A stretch of 42,657 nt of DNA from Comamonadaceae bacterium PBBC2 (lineage in GTDB: Bacteria; Pseudomonadota; Gammaproteobacteria; Burkholderiales; Burkholderiaceae_C): assembly GCA_002255935.1 (NCBI GenBank), contig NKIO01000026.1, positions 1-42,657 on the forward strand, given 5' to 3'. Position numbers and translations under genes: made by a program. The first letter of the stretch is position 1. Every line of letters starts with the position of its first letter. The notes beneath the pieces were generated by a model. The model saw only the letters and a list, made by a program, of their open reading frames with translations. It ran no database searches and had not been told where the DNA came from. Shown here one piece after another: positions 6,517 through 14,757 of this stretch.

Positions 6517-7853
6517 ACTTTCCGCGCTTTCCCAACCGTCAACAACGAAACCAACGCAAGGCCTCCTGGCACTTGCGCTGGGCTGCGCCGACCCTGTTGG
6601 TGGCCGCTTTTGGCCTGACCGCCTGGTATTTGTCCGACCGTCCCACCCTGCCCGACAGCAGCCATGCCAGTTCAGAACCCCTGCGCTGGAAACTGGAGTT
6701 TGAGCCCGGCACCCCTGTGGCCACGATCCAGGCCCATGACCCCGAGGCCTTGGTGCGGCAAATTTACCAACACCTGGGAGATGGCGATCGCGCTCAGGCT
6801 TTGGAGACGGCACGCGTGGTGGCGACGCAGTTTCCGACTTTTCAATTGGGCCAGTTGCTTTACGCGGACTTGCTGAACATCAGCACCCACCTGCCGGTGC
6901 AAGGCGCAGATCTGGAGCTCGATGCCCAGCCTTCGGCCCTGCGTCGCCTGCAAGAGTTGTTGCTGGAAGCCAAGCGCCGCATCACCCGCCCCTCACCTCA
7001 AGAACTCCAAGGCCAGGTGCCTGCGTCGGTGGCGTTCTTGGCGGCCGATCAACCCTATATTGCGGCCGTCGATGCCTCCAAATCGCGCCTGTACTGGTTT
7101 GCCAACCGCACCGGCGAAGACGGCCAATTGAAGCTGGAACTGATCAAGGAAACCTATGTTTCCGTGGGCATCAACGGCGTGGGCAAGGTCAAGGAAGGCG
7201 ATGGCAAAACACCCCTGGGCGTTTATTTTGTTCAGAGAAAACTGCCCGGCGCGACTTTGCCCGATTTGTTTGGCGCCGGTGCCTTGACCTTGAATTTCCC
7301 CAACGCCGTGGATGCCATGCGCAACAAAACCGGCTCGGGCATTTGGTTGCATGGCACGCCCAGCGCACAGTATTCCCGTGCGCCAGAAGCGACCGATGGC
7401 TGCGTGGTCTTGTCCAATACCGACATGGACGAGCTGCTGCGTTTGCCGGGTTGGCGCATGACGCCGGTGGTGATTGCCGACAAACTCGATTGGATGTCTG
7501 ACAGCCAGACGTCCTCGGCCTACAAGAGCTTCAAACCCACCTTGGAAAACTGGCGAGCCGACCGCCAAAATGCGGACCTCGACAAGCTCAAAACCTATTA
7601 CAGCCCCCGCTTCGAACGGGACGCATTGGACCTGGAGCATTGGTGGCCCAAGTTGGCCCAAAGTGTGGCGGGGCAACGCAAGCCCAAGCCATTGGAGGTG
7701 GTTTCCGTCTTGCACTGGAACGATGGCGAAGACACCATGGTCGTGACCATGAGCGAGTCCAGCGGCAAAGACAAACGTCAAGCTGGTTTTTTGCGCACGT
7801 ATTGGCAAAAAGAAGAAGGCCAGTGGAAATTGGTCTTTGAAGGTCCCGCCTGA
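6513..7853 (+). CDS. L,D-transpeptidase (YkuD fold), Csd6-like
   Basis: A 446-residue, membrane-anchored protein. A basic N-terminus precedes a membrane segment at about 23-41; a helical region runs to about 165; the YkuD catalytic domain covers about 180-325, with His280-Gly281 and the TDGCVVLS motif whose Cys297 is the expected nucleophile. An NTF2-like C-terminal domain (about 340-446) resembles the one in the preceding TPR protein. Such enzymes form or trim L,D bonds in peptidoglycan, or attach proteins to it. The start is TTG at 6513, overlapping the previous stop codon (TTGA); no Met occurs before the catalytic domain, so a non-ATG start is needed. Confidence 0.86.
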   Translation: MNFPRFPNRQQRNQRKASWHLRWAAPTLLVAAFGLTAWYLSDRPTLPDSSHASSEPLRWKLEFEPGTPVATIQAHDPEALVRQIYQHLGDGDRAQALETARVVATQFPTFQLGQLLYADLLNISTHLPVQGADLELDAQPSALRRLQELLLEAKRRITRPSPQELQGQVPASVAFLAADQPYIAAVDASKSRLYWFANRTGEDGQLKLELIKETYVSVGINGVGKVKEGDGKTPLGVYFVQRKLPGATLPDLFGAGALTLNFPNAVDAMRNKTGSGIWLHGTPSAQYSRAPEATDGCVVLSNTDMDELLRLPGWRMTPVVIADKLDWMSDSQTSSAYKSFKPTLENWRADRQNADLDKLKTYYSPRFERDALDLEHWWPKLAQSVAGQRKPKPLEVVSVLHWNDGEDTMVVTMSESSGKDKRQAGFLRTYWQKEEGQWKLVFEGPA

Positions 7854-7868
7854 CGCGGCAGGCCTGCC

Positions 7869-8159
7869 ATGTCCGCAGACATTCCCTTTTTCAACGCCCG
7901 CATCGCGCCCGATGCCTGCTTTGACGCATGGCGCGAGCAAAGCCTGCTGACCAGTCTGGAACAAGGCGGTTTGCAGTGGCCCAGCTCATGCCGCAATGGC
8001 ACTTGCCGCACCTGCATCGGCCACTTGGTTTCAGGCCAAGTGCGCTACGACATGGACTGGCCTGGGCTGACGAAAGAAGAGCTGGCCCAAGGCTGCGTGC
8101 TGCCCTGCGTGGCCATCCCCACGAGCGATGTGGTGCTCCAAGACCCTTTCAGCGATTGA
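7869..8159 (+). CDS. Plant-type 2Fe-2S ferredoxin-like protein
   Basis: A 96-residue single-domain ferredoxin. Cluster ligands are Cys41, Cys46 and Cys49 (C-x4-C-x2-C in SSCRNGTCRTC) and Cys80 in GCVLPC, the plant-type 2Fe-2S spacing. It has no targeting signal, so it should act in the cytoplasm as an electron carrier. It follows the transpeptidase by 15 nt and is probably co-transcribed, though no functional link is obvious. The redox partner cannot be named from this window. It converges on ntrC with a 75-bp gap lacking a strong terminator. Confidence 0.85.
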   Translation: MSADIPFFNARIAPDACFDAWREQSLLTSLEQGGLQWPSSCRNGTCRTCIGHLVSGQVRYDMDWPGLTKEELAQGCVLPCVAIPTSDVVLQDPFSD

Positions 8160-8234
8160 TCTCGGCAAGCTGTTGGAGCCGACGGACAAAGGCGTGACCG
8201 CTCAGGCCACGCCTTCCCTTTCAACGCCGGCCCA

Positions 8235-9722
8235 TTACTCGTCGATGCCCAGTTCCTGGATCTTGCGGGTGATGGTGTTGCGTCCAATGCCCAACTTTTG
8301 CGCCGCCTCGATCCGGCGCCCCCGTGTGATCGACAAAGCCGCCTGAATCAGGCTGGTTTCAAAGCGACGGCTCAGCACATCCCACACATCGGTGCGGCCG
8401 GTGTTGAGCAAGGCCAGGGCCTCTTCTTCGAGGCCTGACTCCCATACTGCGCTCGGGCTGCTGGCCCCCATGCTGGCCGCCACAGGCAAGTCGGCCACAG
8501 ACACCGCCTCGGCTGCCGTTGCTGCGGGCGCCATCGCCTCGGGCACGGCAGGGCTTGCGGTGGCCAGCACTTCGGGCGGCAAATCCTTGAACTCGATGAC
8601 TTGCGCGGGGGCCATCACCGTGAGCCAGTGGCAAATGTTTTCCAACTGCCGCACGTTGCCCGGGAACTGGAACTGGCCCAGTTTGTCCATGGCCGCTTCG
8701 GAAATCCGCTTGGGCTCCACACCCAGCTGCTGCGCACTGCGCTGCAAGAAGTAACGCGCCAGCATGGGCACGTCCTCGCGCCGCTCGCGCAGCGCAGGCA
8801 AGCGCAAGCGGATGACGTTCAGGCGGTGAAACAAGTCTTCGCGGAACACCCCTTGTTTGACGCGCTCTTCCAGGTCTTGGTGGGTGGCGGCAATCACCCG
8901 CACATTGGCCTTGACGGCGCTGTGGCCACCGACGCGGTAGAAATGGCCATCGGACAAAACACGCAACAAGCGGGTTTGCAAATCGAAGGGCATGTCGCCA
9001 ATCTCGTCGAGGAACAAGGTGCCGCCATCGGCTTGCTCAAAGCGGCCACGGCGCGAGGCCTGAGCACCCGTGAAAGCGCCCCGCTCGTGACCGAACAATT
9101 CGCTTTCCAGCAGGTCTTTGGGGATGGCGGCGGTGTTGATCGCCACAAAAGGCTGGTTGGCGCGTGGCGAGTGTTTGTGCAGTGCGTGCGCCACCAGTTC
9201 TTTGCCCGAGCCCGACTCGCCCGTGATCAGCACGGTGACATGGCTTTGGGCCAAACGGCCAATGCCTCGAAACACGTCTTGCATGGCGGGCGCTTGGCCC
9301 AGCATCTCGGGGGCTTCCACCAGTTTTTCTTCGGCCACGTCTTCACGTTGGCTTTCACCGACGGCGCGGCGGATCAGCTCGATCGCTTTGGGCAAGTCAA
9401 AGGGCTTGGGCAGGTACTCAAAGGCACCGCTTTGAAATGCCGAGACGGCACTGTCCAGGTCGGAAAACGCCGTCATGATGATGACAGGCAAACCCGGCAT
9501 GCGCTGCTTGATGGTGGCCAACAGGTCCAGGCCCGAGCCTCCGGGCATGCGGATGTCACTGACCAGCACTTGAGGGCCGTCACGCCCTTCTTCGGAGTCC
9601 AGGGCTTTCAGGACTTCACGCGGGTTGGTGAAGCTGCGCGTGGGCAAGCCTTCGCGCAGCAATGCTTTCTCAAGCACAAAGCGGATGGATTGGTCATCGT
9701 CTACGATCCAGATCGGCTTCAT
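8235..9722 (-). CDS. glnG: Nitrogen regulation response regulator NtrC
   Basis: A 495-residue sigma-54 enhancer-binding protein. The receiver domain holds phospho-acceptor Asp56 (VSDIRMPGGSG) and a TAFSD switch. The AAA+ domain has Walker A GESGSGKE (168-175), the sigma-54 contact loop GAFTGA (215-220) and Walker B GGTLFLDEIGD. A Fis-type helix-turn-helix (RRIEAAQKLGIGRNTITRKI) ends the protein. When phosphorylated by NtrB under nitrogen limitation it activates sigma-54 promoters such as glnA. It starts 20 bp after the ntrB stop codon, so the two are co-transcribed. An Ala/Pro-rich spacer of about 50 residues separates the AAA+ and DNA-binding domains. Confidence 0.96.
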   Translation of the reverse strand: MKPIWIVDDDQSIRFVLEKALLREGLPTRSFTNPREVLKALDSEEGRDGPQVLVSDIRMPGGSGLDLLATIKQRMPGLPVIIMTAFSDLDSAVSAFQSGAFEYLPKPFDLPKAIELIRRAVGESQREDVAEEKLVEAPEMLGQAPAMQDVFRGIGRLAQSHVTVLITGESGSGKELVAHALHKHSPRANQPFVAINTAAIPKDLLESELFGHERGAFTGAQASRRGRFEQADGGTLFLDEIGDMPFDLQTRLLRVLSDGHFYRVGGHSAVKANVRVIAATHQDLEERVKQGVFREDLFHRLNVIRLRLPALRERREDVPMLARYFLQRSAQQLGVEPKRISEAAMDKLGQFQFPGNVRQLENICHWLTVMAPAQVIEFKDLPPEVLATASPAVPEAMAPAATAAEAVSVADLPVAASMGASSPSAVWESGLEEEALALLNTGRTDVWDVLSRRFETSLIQAALSITRGRRIEAAQKLGIGRNTITRKIQELGIDE

Positions 9723-9742
9723 CTGCGGGTGCTTTCTTTGGT

Positions 9743-10807
9743 TCAGGGCAACGGAATCAAAATCTTGAAGTCCGTACGACCGGGCTCGCTCTCACACTCG
9801 ATCATGCCGTGGTGTTGTTGCACAAAAGTTTGTGACAACGTCAGACCTAGGCCCGAGCCGCCTTCGCGCCCCGATATCAACGGGAAGAAAATGCGGTCCT
9901 TGATCGAGTCTGGTACGCCAGGCCCGTTGTCAATGACATGCAATTCCAATGCCAGGCGGTAACGCTGCTTGCCAAACGTGACTTGCCGCAAGATCCTGCT
10001 CTTGAAGGTGATCTGTCCATCGCCTTGCGCGATGCGCTCCGACAGGGCCTGGGCCGCGTTGTGCGTGATGTTGAGCACCGCCTGAATCAACTGTTCGCGG
10101 TCCCCCCTGAACTCGGGGATCGAGGTGTCGTAATCGCGCACGACCTTCAAGCCCTTGGGGAACTCGGCCAGGATCAAGGACCTGACACGCTCACACACCT
10201 CGTGGATGTTCACATCGCCCACCACATGGGGCCGACGGTGCGGTGCCAGCAGACGGTCCACCAGGGTCTGCAAGCGGTCCGCCTCGTGGATGATGACCTG
10301 GGTGTACTCGGTGAGTTCTTTGCTGCCCAGCTCCATCTCGAGCAATTGGGCCGATCCACGGATGCCGCCCAACGGGTTCTTGATTTCGTGCGCCAGGTTA
10401 CGGATCAGTTCCTTGTTGGCCAGGGCCTGCTCCAGCAAGCGCTCTTCGCGCTCTTGGCGGGTTTGCTGCTCGACCGGCAGCAACTCGATGATGACCTCTT
10501 CAGGCCGGTCTGAGGGCGCCACGATCATGTGCACGGGCAAGGCGTCGCCGTGGTGGATGCGGTTGAGCAAGGCCTCGTAGCGCAGGGCCGAAAATTCGTT
10601 CGAGCGGGCGCCGATCAGCGCATTTTTCAGGGGCTGAGGGTCGGCAAAAAAATCGGGCAAATAAGCGCCGTTCAGGCTGCGGCGGGACATGCCCATCACG
10701 TCTTCCAGGGCTGCGTTGACGAAACTGATGTGCCCTTCGCCTTCGATCACGGCGATGGGGGTGGCCAACAAATCGAAGGCCTGAAAACGGGTAAGGGGTA
10801 AAGACAT
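9743..10807 (-). CDS. glnL: Nitrogen regulation sensor kinase NtrB
   Basis: A 354-residue cytoplasmic histidine kinase. An N-terminal PAS domain (about 5-115) precedes the H box with His140 in NLAHEIKNPLGG, an N box (THNAAQAL), a G1 box (DNGPGV) and a G2 box (GSGLGL). No membrane segments are seen, as expected for NtrB. It phosphorylates or dephosphorylates NtrC under control of PII proteins. The frame extends four codons upstream to a TTG, but ATG at 10807 giving MSLPLTRF is the better start. It follows the small secreted-protein gene by 8 nt. Confidence 0.95.
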   Translation of the reverse strand: MSLPLTRFQAFDLLATPIAVIEGEGHISFVNAALEDVMGMSRRSLNGAYLPDFFADPQPLKNALIGARSNEFSALRYEALLNRIHHGDALPVHMIVAPSDRPEEVIIELLPVEQQTRQEREERLLEQALANKELIRNLAHEIKNPLGGIRGSAQLLEMELGSKELTEYTQVIIHEADRLQTLVDRLLAPHRRPHVVGDVNIHEVCERVRSLILAEFPKGLKVVRDYDTSIPEFRGDREQLIQAVLNITHNAAQALSERIAQGDGQITFKSRILRQVTFGKQRYRLALELHVIDNGPGVPDSIKDRIFFPLISGREGGSGLGLTLSQTFVQQHHGMIECESEPGRTDFKILIPLP

Positions 10808-10815
10808 GGTCTTTC

Positions 10816-11352
10816 TCAAGGGTTGGCGGCCACAGGGCGGCGGGCCAGCTCGCGCTGCAAACTGTCGATGTCGCGTTGGTTGCGCTCCAGGGCGGCTTTC
10901 ACGGCCAAGGCCTTGTCGGCTTGTTTGGTCGTCTCCGTGTCTTTGAACGCCTGCTGCAGCTGTGCTTGCTGCTGCCGGGCTTGGGCCAGCTCCTGCAACA
11001 AGATGGCGCGTGCTTGCACATCGCGCTCACGCTGGACGGCAGGCGGCTCGCGCACCGCGTCTGCTTTGGTGCGCTGTCCGGGCACCAAGGCGGTGCTCCC
11101 GTCCGAAGTGGTGCGTGCCGCCAAATGGGACGCATTGGGGCGCGTGCCTTCGATCACCGTCACAGCGGGTGGCACATGGATGCGCACACAATCGGTTCGG
11201 CCCAGCGGCGAGTTGGTGTACTCCTGACCGCAGCGGTAAATTGCCCCTTGTGCCAAGGCGGGCAAGGCCAGGCAGCCGAGACCCCAAACGCTCAGCACGT
11301 GGCAAAAAAAAGGACGACCGAAGCCGTCCTTTTTTGCACTGCTGTGCGTCAT
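10816..11352 (-). CDS. Small secreted coiled-coil protein between glnA and ntrB
   Basis: A hypothetical protein with a signal-peptide core (VLSVWGLGCLALPALAQG), a short Cys-containing region (IYRCGQEYTNSP...TDC) reminiscent of DUF4124-like secreted proteins, and a Gln/Ala-rich C-terminal half likely to form a coiled coil. The start is unclear. ATG 11352 (used here) or 11358 lies upstream of the glnA terminator, so the codons for KKDGFGRPFF are the terminator hairpin itself. GTG at 11298 lies just beyond it and still keeps most of the signal peptide, but has no Shine-Dalgarno sequence. Lying between glnA and ntrBC, it shares their transcription if the terminator leaks. Function unknown. Confidence 0.6.
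   Translation of the reverse strand: MTHSSAKKDGFGRPFFCHVLSVWGLGCLALPALAQGAIYRCGQEYTNSPLGRTDCVRIHVPPAVTVIEGTRPNASHLAARTTSDGSTALVPGQRTKADAVREPPAVQRERDVQARAILLQELAQARQQQAQLQQAFKDTETTKQADKALAVKAALERNQRDIDSLQRELARRPVAANP
11302..11337 (-). terminator. Terminator of glnA (structurally bidirectional)
   Basis: AAGGACG pairs with CGTCCTT around an 8-base loop, with an A-run on one side and a T-run on the other, so it can work on either strand. On the minus strand it stands 26 nt after the glnA stop codon and would separate strong glnA transcription from ntrBC. Confidence 0.75.
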
Positions 11353-11362
11353 CCGCATGGGA

Positions 11363-12778
11363 TTACAGCGAGTAGTACATGTCGTACTCAACAGGCGACA
11401 CTTCCACGCGAGCGCGGGTGACTTCTTGCATCTTCAGGTCGATGTAGGCGTCGATCCAAGCGTCGGTGAACACGCCGCCTTTGGTCAAGAAGGCGCGGTC
11501 GTTGTTGAGTGCGTCCAAAGCCTGGTCCAAGCTGGAGCAAACAGTCGGCACCAACTTGTCTTCTTCTGGAGGCAGGTGGTACAGATCCTTGGTGGCAGCT
11601 TCGCCGGGGTGGATCTTGTTCTCGATACCGTCCAAGCCAGCCATCAACAAGGCAGCGAAGCCCAGGTAAGGGTTGCATAATGGATCGGGGAAACGGGCTT
11701 CCACGCGGCGACCTTTATCAGAAGCCACGTTAGGAATGCGGATCGAAGCGGAGCGGTTCTTGGCGGAATAGGCCAATTTCACAGGGGCTTCGAAGTGAGG
11801 CACCAGGCGCTTGTAGCTGTTGGTGCCAGGGTTGGTGATCGCGTTCAGGGCACGGGCGTGCTTGATGATGCCGCCGATGTAGAACAGCGCCAATTCAGAC
11901 AGGCCAGCGTAGCCATTGCCTGCGAACAGGTTCTTGCCGTCTTTCCAGATGGACTGGTGCACGTGCATGCCGGAGCCGTTGTCGCCAGCGTAAGGCTTGG
12001 GCATGAAGGTGGCGGTTTTGCCGTAAGCATTGGCCACATTGTGGATCACGTACTTTTGCAGCAGTGTCCAGTCGGCGCGCTCGACCAGGGTCGAGAACTT
12101 GGTGCCGATTTCGCACTGACCAGCGCCAGCCACTTCGTGGTGGTGAACTTCGACGGGGATGCCCACGGATTCGAGGATCAGGGACATTTCGCTGCGCATG
12201 TCATGCGTGCTGTCAACGGGAGGCACTGGGAAGTAGCCGCCTTTGACGCGAGGACGGTGGCCGGAGTTGCCGCCTTCGATCTTGGTGCCGCTGTTCCATG
12301 GGCCTTCGGCTTCGTCGATGGCGTAGAAGGTGTTGTTGGGCTCGGTGCTCCAACGCACGTCGTCGAACAAGAAGAATTCGGGTTCTGGACCGAAGTAGGC
12401 GGTGTCGCCCAGGCCAGATTGCTTGAGGTACGTCTCAGCGCGCTTGGCGATCGAACGTGGGTCACGCTCGTAGGCCTTGCCGTCTGTGGGCTCGATCACG
12501 TCGCAGATCAAAACCAAGGTGACTTCTTCGAAGAAGGGGTCGATGATGGCGCTGTTGGGATCGGGGATCAACAGCATGTCGGAGGCTTCAATGCCCTTCC
12601 AGCCAGCGATCGAAGAGCCGTCGAAGGCTTGACCGTCTTCGAACTTGCTTTCGTCAAACTGCGACACGGGCGCAGTAATGTGCTGCCACTTGCCACGGGT
12701 ATCGGTGAAACGGAAGTCAACGAACTTGACTTCGTTCTCTTTCACCATCTTCATCACGTCTGCGACGGTCTTGGCCAT
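11363..12778 (-). CDS. glnA: Glutamine synthetase type I
   Basis: A 471-residue GS-I beta-type enzyme making glutamine from glutamate, ammonia and ATP in the cytoplasm. It shows [49 protein letters not shown] and NRSASIRIP. The adenylylation loop [10 protein letters not shown] carries Tyr400, so activity should be controlled by GlnE. The start at 12778 has a fine AGGAGA ribosome site (12784-12789). The frame runs 16 codons further upstream, but those lack any conserved residues. Transcription is likely from the sigma-54 promoter at 12827-12843 under NtrC control. Confidence 0.97.
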   Translation of the reverse strand: MAKTVADVMKMVKENEVKFVDFRFTDTRGKWQHITAPVSQFDESKFEDGQAFDGSSIAGWKGIEASDMLLIPDPNSAIIDPFFEEVTLVLICDVIEPTDGKAYERDPRSIAKRAETYLKQSGLGDTAYFGPEPEFFLFDDVRWSTEPNNTFYAIDEAEGPWNSGTKIEGGNSGHRPRVKGGYFPVPPVDSTHDMRSEMSLILESVGIPVEVHHHEVAGAGQCEIGTKFSTLVERADWTLLQKYVIHNVANAYGKTATFMPKPYAGDNGSGMHVHQSIWKDGKNLFAGNGYAGLSELALFYIGGIIKHARALNAITNPGTNSYKRLVPHFEAPVKLAYSAKNRSASIRIPNVASDKGRRVEARFPDPLCNPYLGFAALLMAGLDGIENKIHPGEAATKDLYHLPPEEDKLVPTVCSSLDQALDALNNDRAFLTKGGVFTDAWIDAYIDLKMQEVTRARVEVSPVEYDMYYSL

Positions 12779-12826
12779 CAAATTCTCCTGGTAGGAAAGG
12801 GGGGTTAACAAGGAACGTTCGGACAA

Positions 12827-12843
12827 TGCAGATTCTGTGCCAA
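12827..12843 (-). promoter_or_regulatory. Sigma-54 promoter of glnA
   Basis: On the minus strand the sequence reads TTGGCAC-N5-CTGCA, against the consensus YTGGCAC-N5-TTGCW. The GG and GC pairs are correctly spaced and only one core base differs. Transcription would start near 12816, about 38 nt before the glnA ATG. Confidence 0.8.
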
Positions 12844-12938
12844 CCTGGGCCCAAGCCGCGCCATCCGAGCAGCTTTCAATTGTGCCTCTGACTGAGGGAC
12901 TTCTGACGGCATGGCGCGAAAAAAGCCAAGGAATCAGC

Positions 12939-12974
12939 GCACCAAATTTGCGCCATTATGAACCAATTTGGTGC
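12939..12974. promoter_or_regulatory. Two NtrC-like enhancer sites upstream of glnA
   Basis: NtrC sites follow GCACCA-N3-TGGTGC. Site 1 (12939-12953) reads GCACCA-AAT-TTGCGC, good in the left half. Site 2 (12960-12974) reads GAACCA-ATT-TGGTGC with one mismatch. Their centres are 21 bp apart, two helical turns, about 130 and 150 bp upstream of the predicted glnA start. This is a classic enhancer arrangement. Site 2 ends 2 bp from the stop codon of the neighbouring CinA-type gene. Confidence 0.72.
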
Positions 12975-12976
12975 AT

Positions 12977-13840
12977 TTATAAATTACGCACCAGTTCGGG
13001 GCCATAGGTCAAATTCAAGCGGAGCAAGGCCGCTCGGAGGTCGGTATAGGCGAGCTCGGCCTGTGCAGGTTCGCCTTTGACTCCCAACTCGATGTGGCGT
13101 CCCCACTGGGGGTGATCCACGCTGGGCAGGCTGAAGACTTTGATGCCCGGGTGCTGCGCCTCAATGGTTTCCATGAAAGGGGTGAGCGTGGACTCCATCG
13201 CACCCAAGATGATCACCGACTTTTCGAGGTGGCTGTTGCGCTGGAAATGCGCGGCGTAGTGGTCGTCCAGCACCGATTCGATCATGGGCCAGGCCATGAC
13301 CGGAAAGCCAGGCACAAAGTGGACCGCGCCGCCGCCCTGGCCCTGGCAGCTGAATCCCGGAATCTTGTTGTAGGGGTTGCGGATGATGTTTGCGCCTTGC
13401 GGGAAGACGCCCATGTTCAGGCGGTGCACGTTGTCGGCGCGGTCGGGCTCGTAGGGCACCCCTTGCTCTTTGGCGGTGTCTTGCATGCGTTCGCGGATCA
13501 GACTTTCGGCCTCGGGGTGCAACACCAGAGGCAGGCCCAACGCTTTTCCAGCGCATTGGCGCGTGTGGTCATCGGGTGTGGCACCGATGCCCCCACAGGA
13601 AAACACCACATCGCCCGATTGAAATGCCCGCGCCAGCGTGGCGGTGATGCGCTCGGGGGCATCGCCCACGTATTCCACCCAGGTCAGGCTCAAGCCCCGT
13701 GCGGCCATCAACTCAATGACCTTGGGCATGTGTTTGTCCTGGCGTTTGCCGGACATGATTTCGTCGCCAATGATGATCAAGCCGAATGTGGGCGTGATCG
13801 AAGTGGCATCAGGATGGGGAGCGGTGTTCTGGGAGGTCAT
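12977..13840 (-). CDS. CinA-type MoaB/Mog-fold protein, stand-alone N-terminal domain
   Basis: A 287-residue protein with the molybdopterin-binding (MoCF) fold of CinA N-terminal domains: GLIIIGDEIMSGKRQDKH near the start and VVFSCGGIGATPDDHTR with the conserved acidic pair. It lacks the C-terminal PncC-type nicotinamide-nucleotide amidase domain of full-length CinA (about 400 residues). COG1058 proteins have pyrophosphatase activity on ADP-ribose or related nucleotides. Its ATG lies 32 bp inside the end of the upstream EI24 gene, indicating translational coupling. Its stop codon almost touches an NtrC-like site, so glnA regulatory DNA begins immediately after it. Confidence 0.83.
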   Translation of the reverse strand: MTSQNTAPHPDATSITPTFGLIIIGDEIMSGKRQDKHMPKVIELMAARGLSLTWVEYVGDAPERITATLARAFQSGDVVFSCGGIGATPDDHTRQCAGKALGLPLVLHPEAESLIRERMQDTAKEQGVPYEPDRADNVHRLNMGVFPQGANIIRNPYNKIPGFSCQGQGGGAVHFVPGFPVMAWPMIESVLDDHYAAHFQRNSHLEKSVIILGAMESTLTPFMETIEAQHPGIKVFSLPSVDHPQWGRHIELGVKGEPAQAELAYTDLRAALLRLNLTYGPELVRNL

Positions 13841-14711
13841 GCTCGGATGCTAAACGCAGCTCGGCATGTGGCGAAGGCTCAACGGTCGTGGCCGTGACAT
13901 CGACCACCACGCCATCGGCCTGGCTGCGCAGCGCGTGCAAGGCCGCCAAAGCAAAGTGCGCAAACCACAGGGATGAGAAGGCAAACACCAGCGTGTAGAT
14001 CCAGATCGCGACCGGAATCAAGATCACAAAGGCTGCCGCAAACATGGCCCCCGAAGCCCAGACCACGCTGGGCGCGGCCCCCATCAAGCCGGTGATCACC
14101 CCCATGGCCAGCAGGCCCATGCGGTGGCGGGCCATCAAGGTGTGCCGCTCTTGCTGGCTGGCAAACTCGGCCAGCACATCAAAGGCCATGACACGGTAAG
14201 TCAACCAGCCCCAGATCAAGGCCGGCAACAACATGGCCAATGGCGGCACCAACCACAGCGGCACGGTCAGCACAAAAGCCCCCAGCGCCAGCACCATCGA
14301 GCCCAATGACCAAGCCAGGCTGTGCAGCCAAGTGGCCCCCTGCTTGCGCTGCATTTGGGCAAAGCGCCGGCCCATCACCATGCGCGTCAGCGCAGGCGTC
14401 ATGAACAAAGACACCACGAGCAAACTGACCACCACCACCAAGGGCGTGACCGTGAAAATCACCATCAGCGGTGCCACCACGGTCTTGAGGTTGCCAAAAC
14501 CCACACCTTCAAGCCAACGCCAGACCCCTTCGAGCCAGCTGGACAACTCCAGCCAGCGCTGCACCTGCTGCACGGCCCCATCCCAATACATGTAGCCCAA
14601 AAAACCCGACAAACCGACGGTGATCAGCAAGGGCAAAAGCGACAGCCCAATCACGCGGGGCATCAGGCAGTAAAGGGCGGCACGCCAAAAGGAATCGATC
14701 AACAAGTTCAT
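13809..14711 (-). CDS. EI24-domain integral membrane protein
   Basis: A 300-residue inner-membrane protein related to the EI24/CysZ group. Motifs are SFWRAALYCLMPRVIGLSLLPL at the N-terminus, then hydrophobic segments around residues 20-40, 80-110, 150-180, 205-225 and 230-265. A soluble, Val/Thr-rich tail ends the protein. CysZ transports sulfate, but EI24-domain members of Burkholderiales are mostly uncharacterised, so no substrate is proposed. It follows the sterol-desaturase-like gene by 46 bp and overlaps the CinA-type gene by 32 bp. Confidence 0.8.
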   Translation of the reverse strand: MNLLIDSFWRAALYCLMPRVIGLSLLPLLITVGLSGFLGYMYWDGAVQQVQRWLELSSWLEGVWRWLEGVGFGNLKTVVAPLMVIFTVTPLVVVVSLLVVSLFMTPALTRMVMGRRFAQMQRKQGATWLHSLAWSLGSMVLALGAFVLTVPLWLVPPLAMLLPALIWGWLTYRVMAFDVLAEFASQQERHTLMARHRMGLLAMGVITGLMGAAPSVVWASGAMFAAAFVILIPVAIWIYTLVFAFSSLWFAHFALAALHALRSQADGVVVDVTATTVEPSPHAELRLASEHDLPEHRSPS

Positions 14712-14757
14712 GGCGAAAGCTTAACAGCGGCGCTGAGGCCAAAGAAGCGCAAGCCAC

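Noticed and set aside
5386..6813. 475-codon antisense frame across the TPR gene
   Set aside because: Gly/Arg/Phe-rich translation mirrors the Pro/Ala linker on the other strand; the TPR gene has family motifs and explains the region.
8601..9962. 453-codon plus-strand frame antisense to ntrC/ntrB
   Set aside because: Shadow frame crossing two well-defined genes; no conserved motif.
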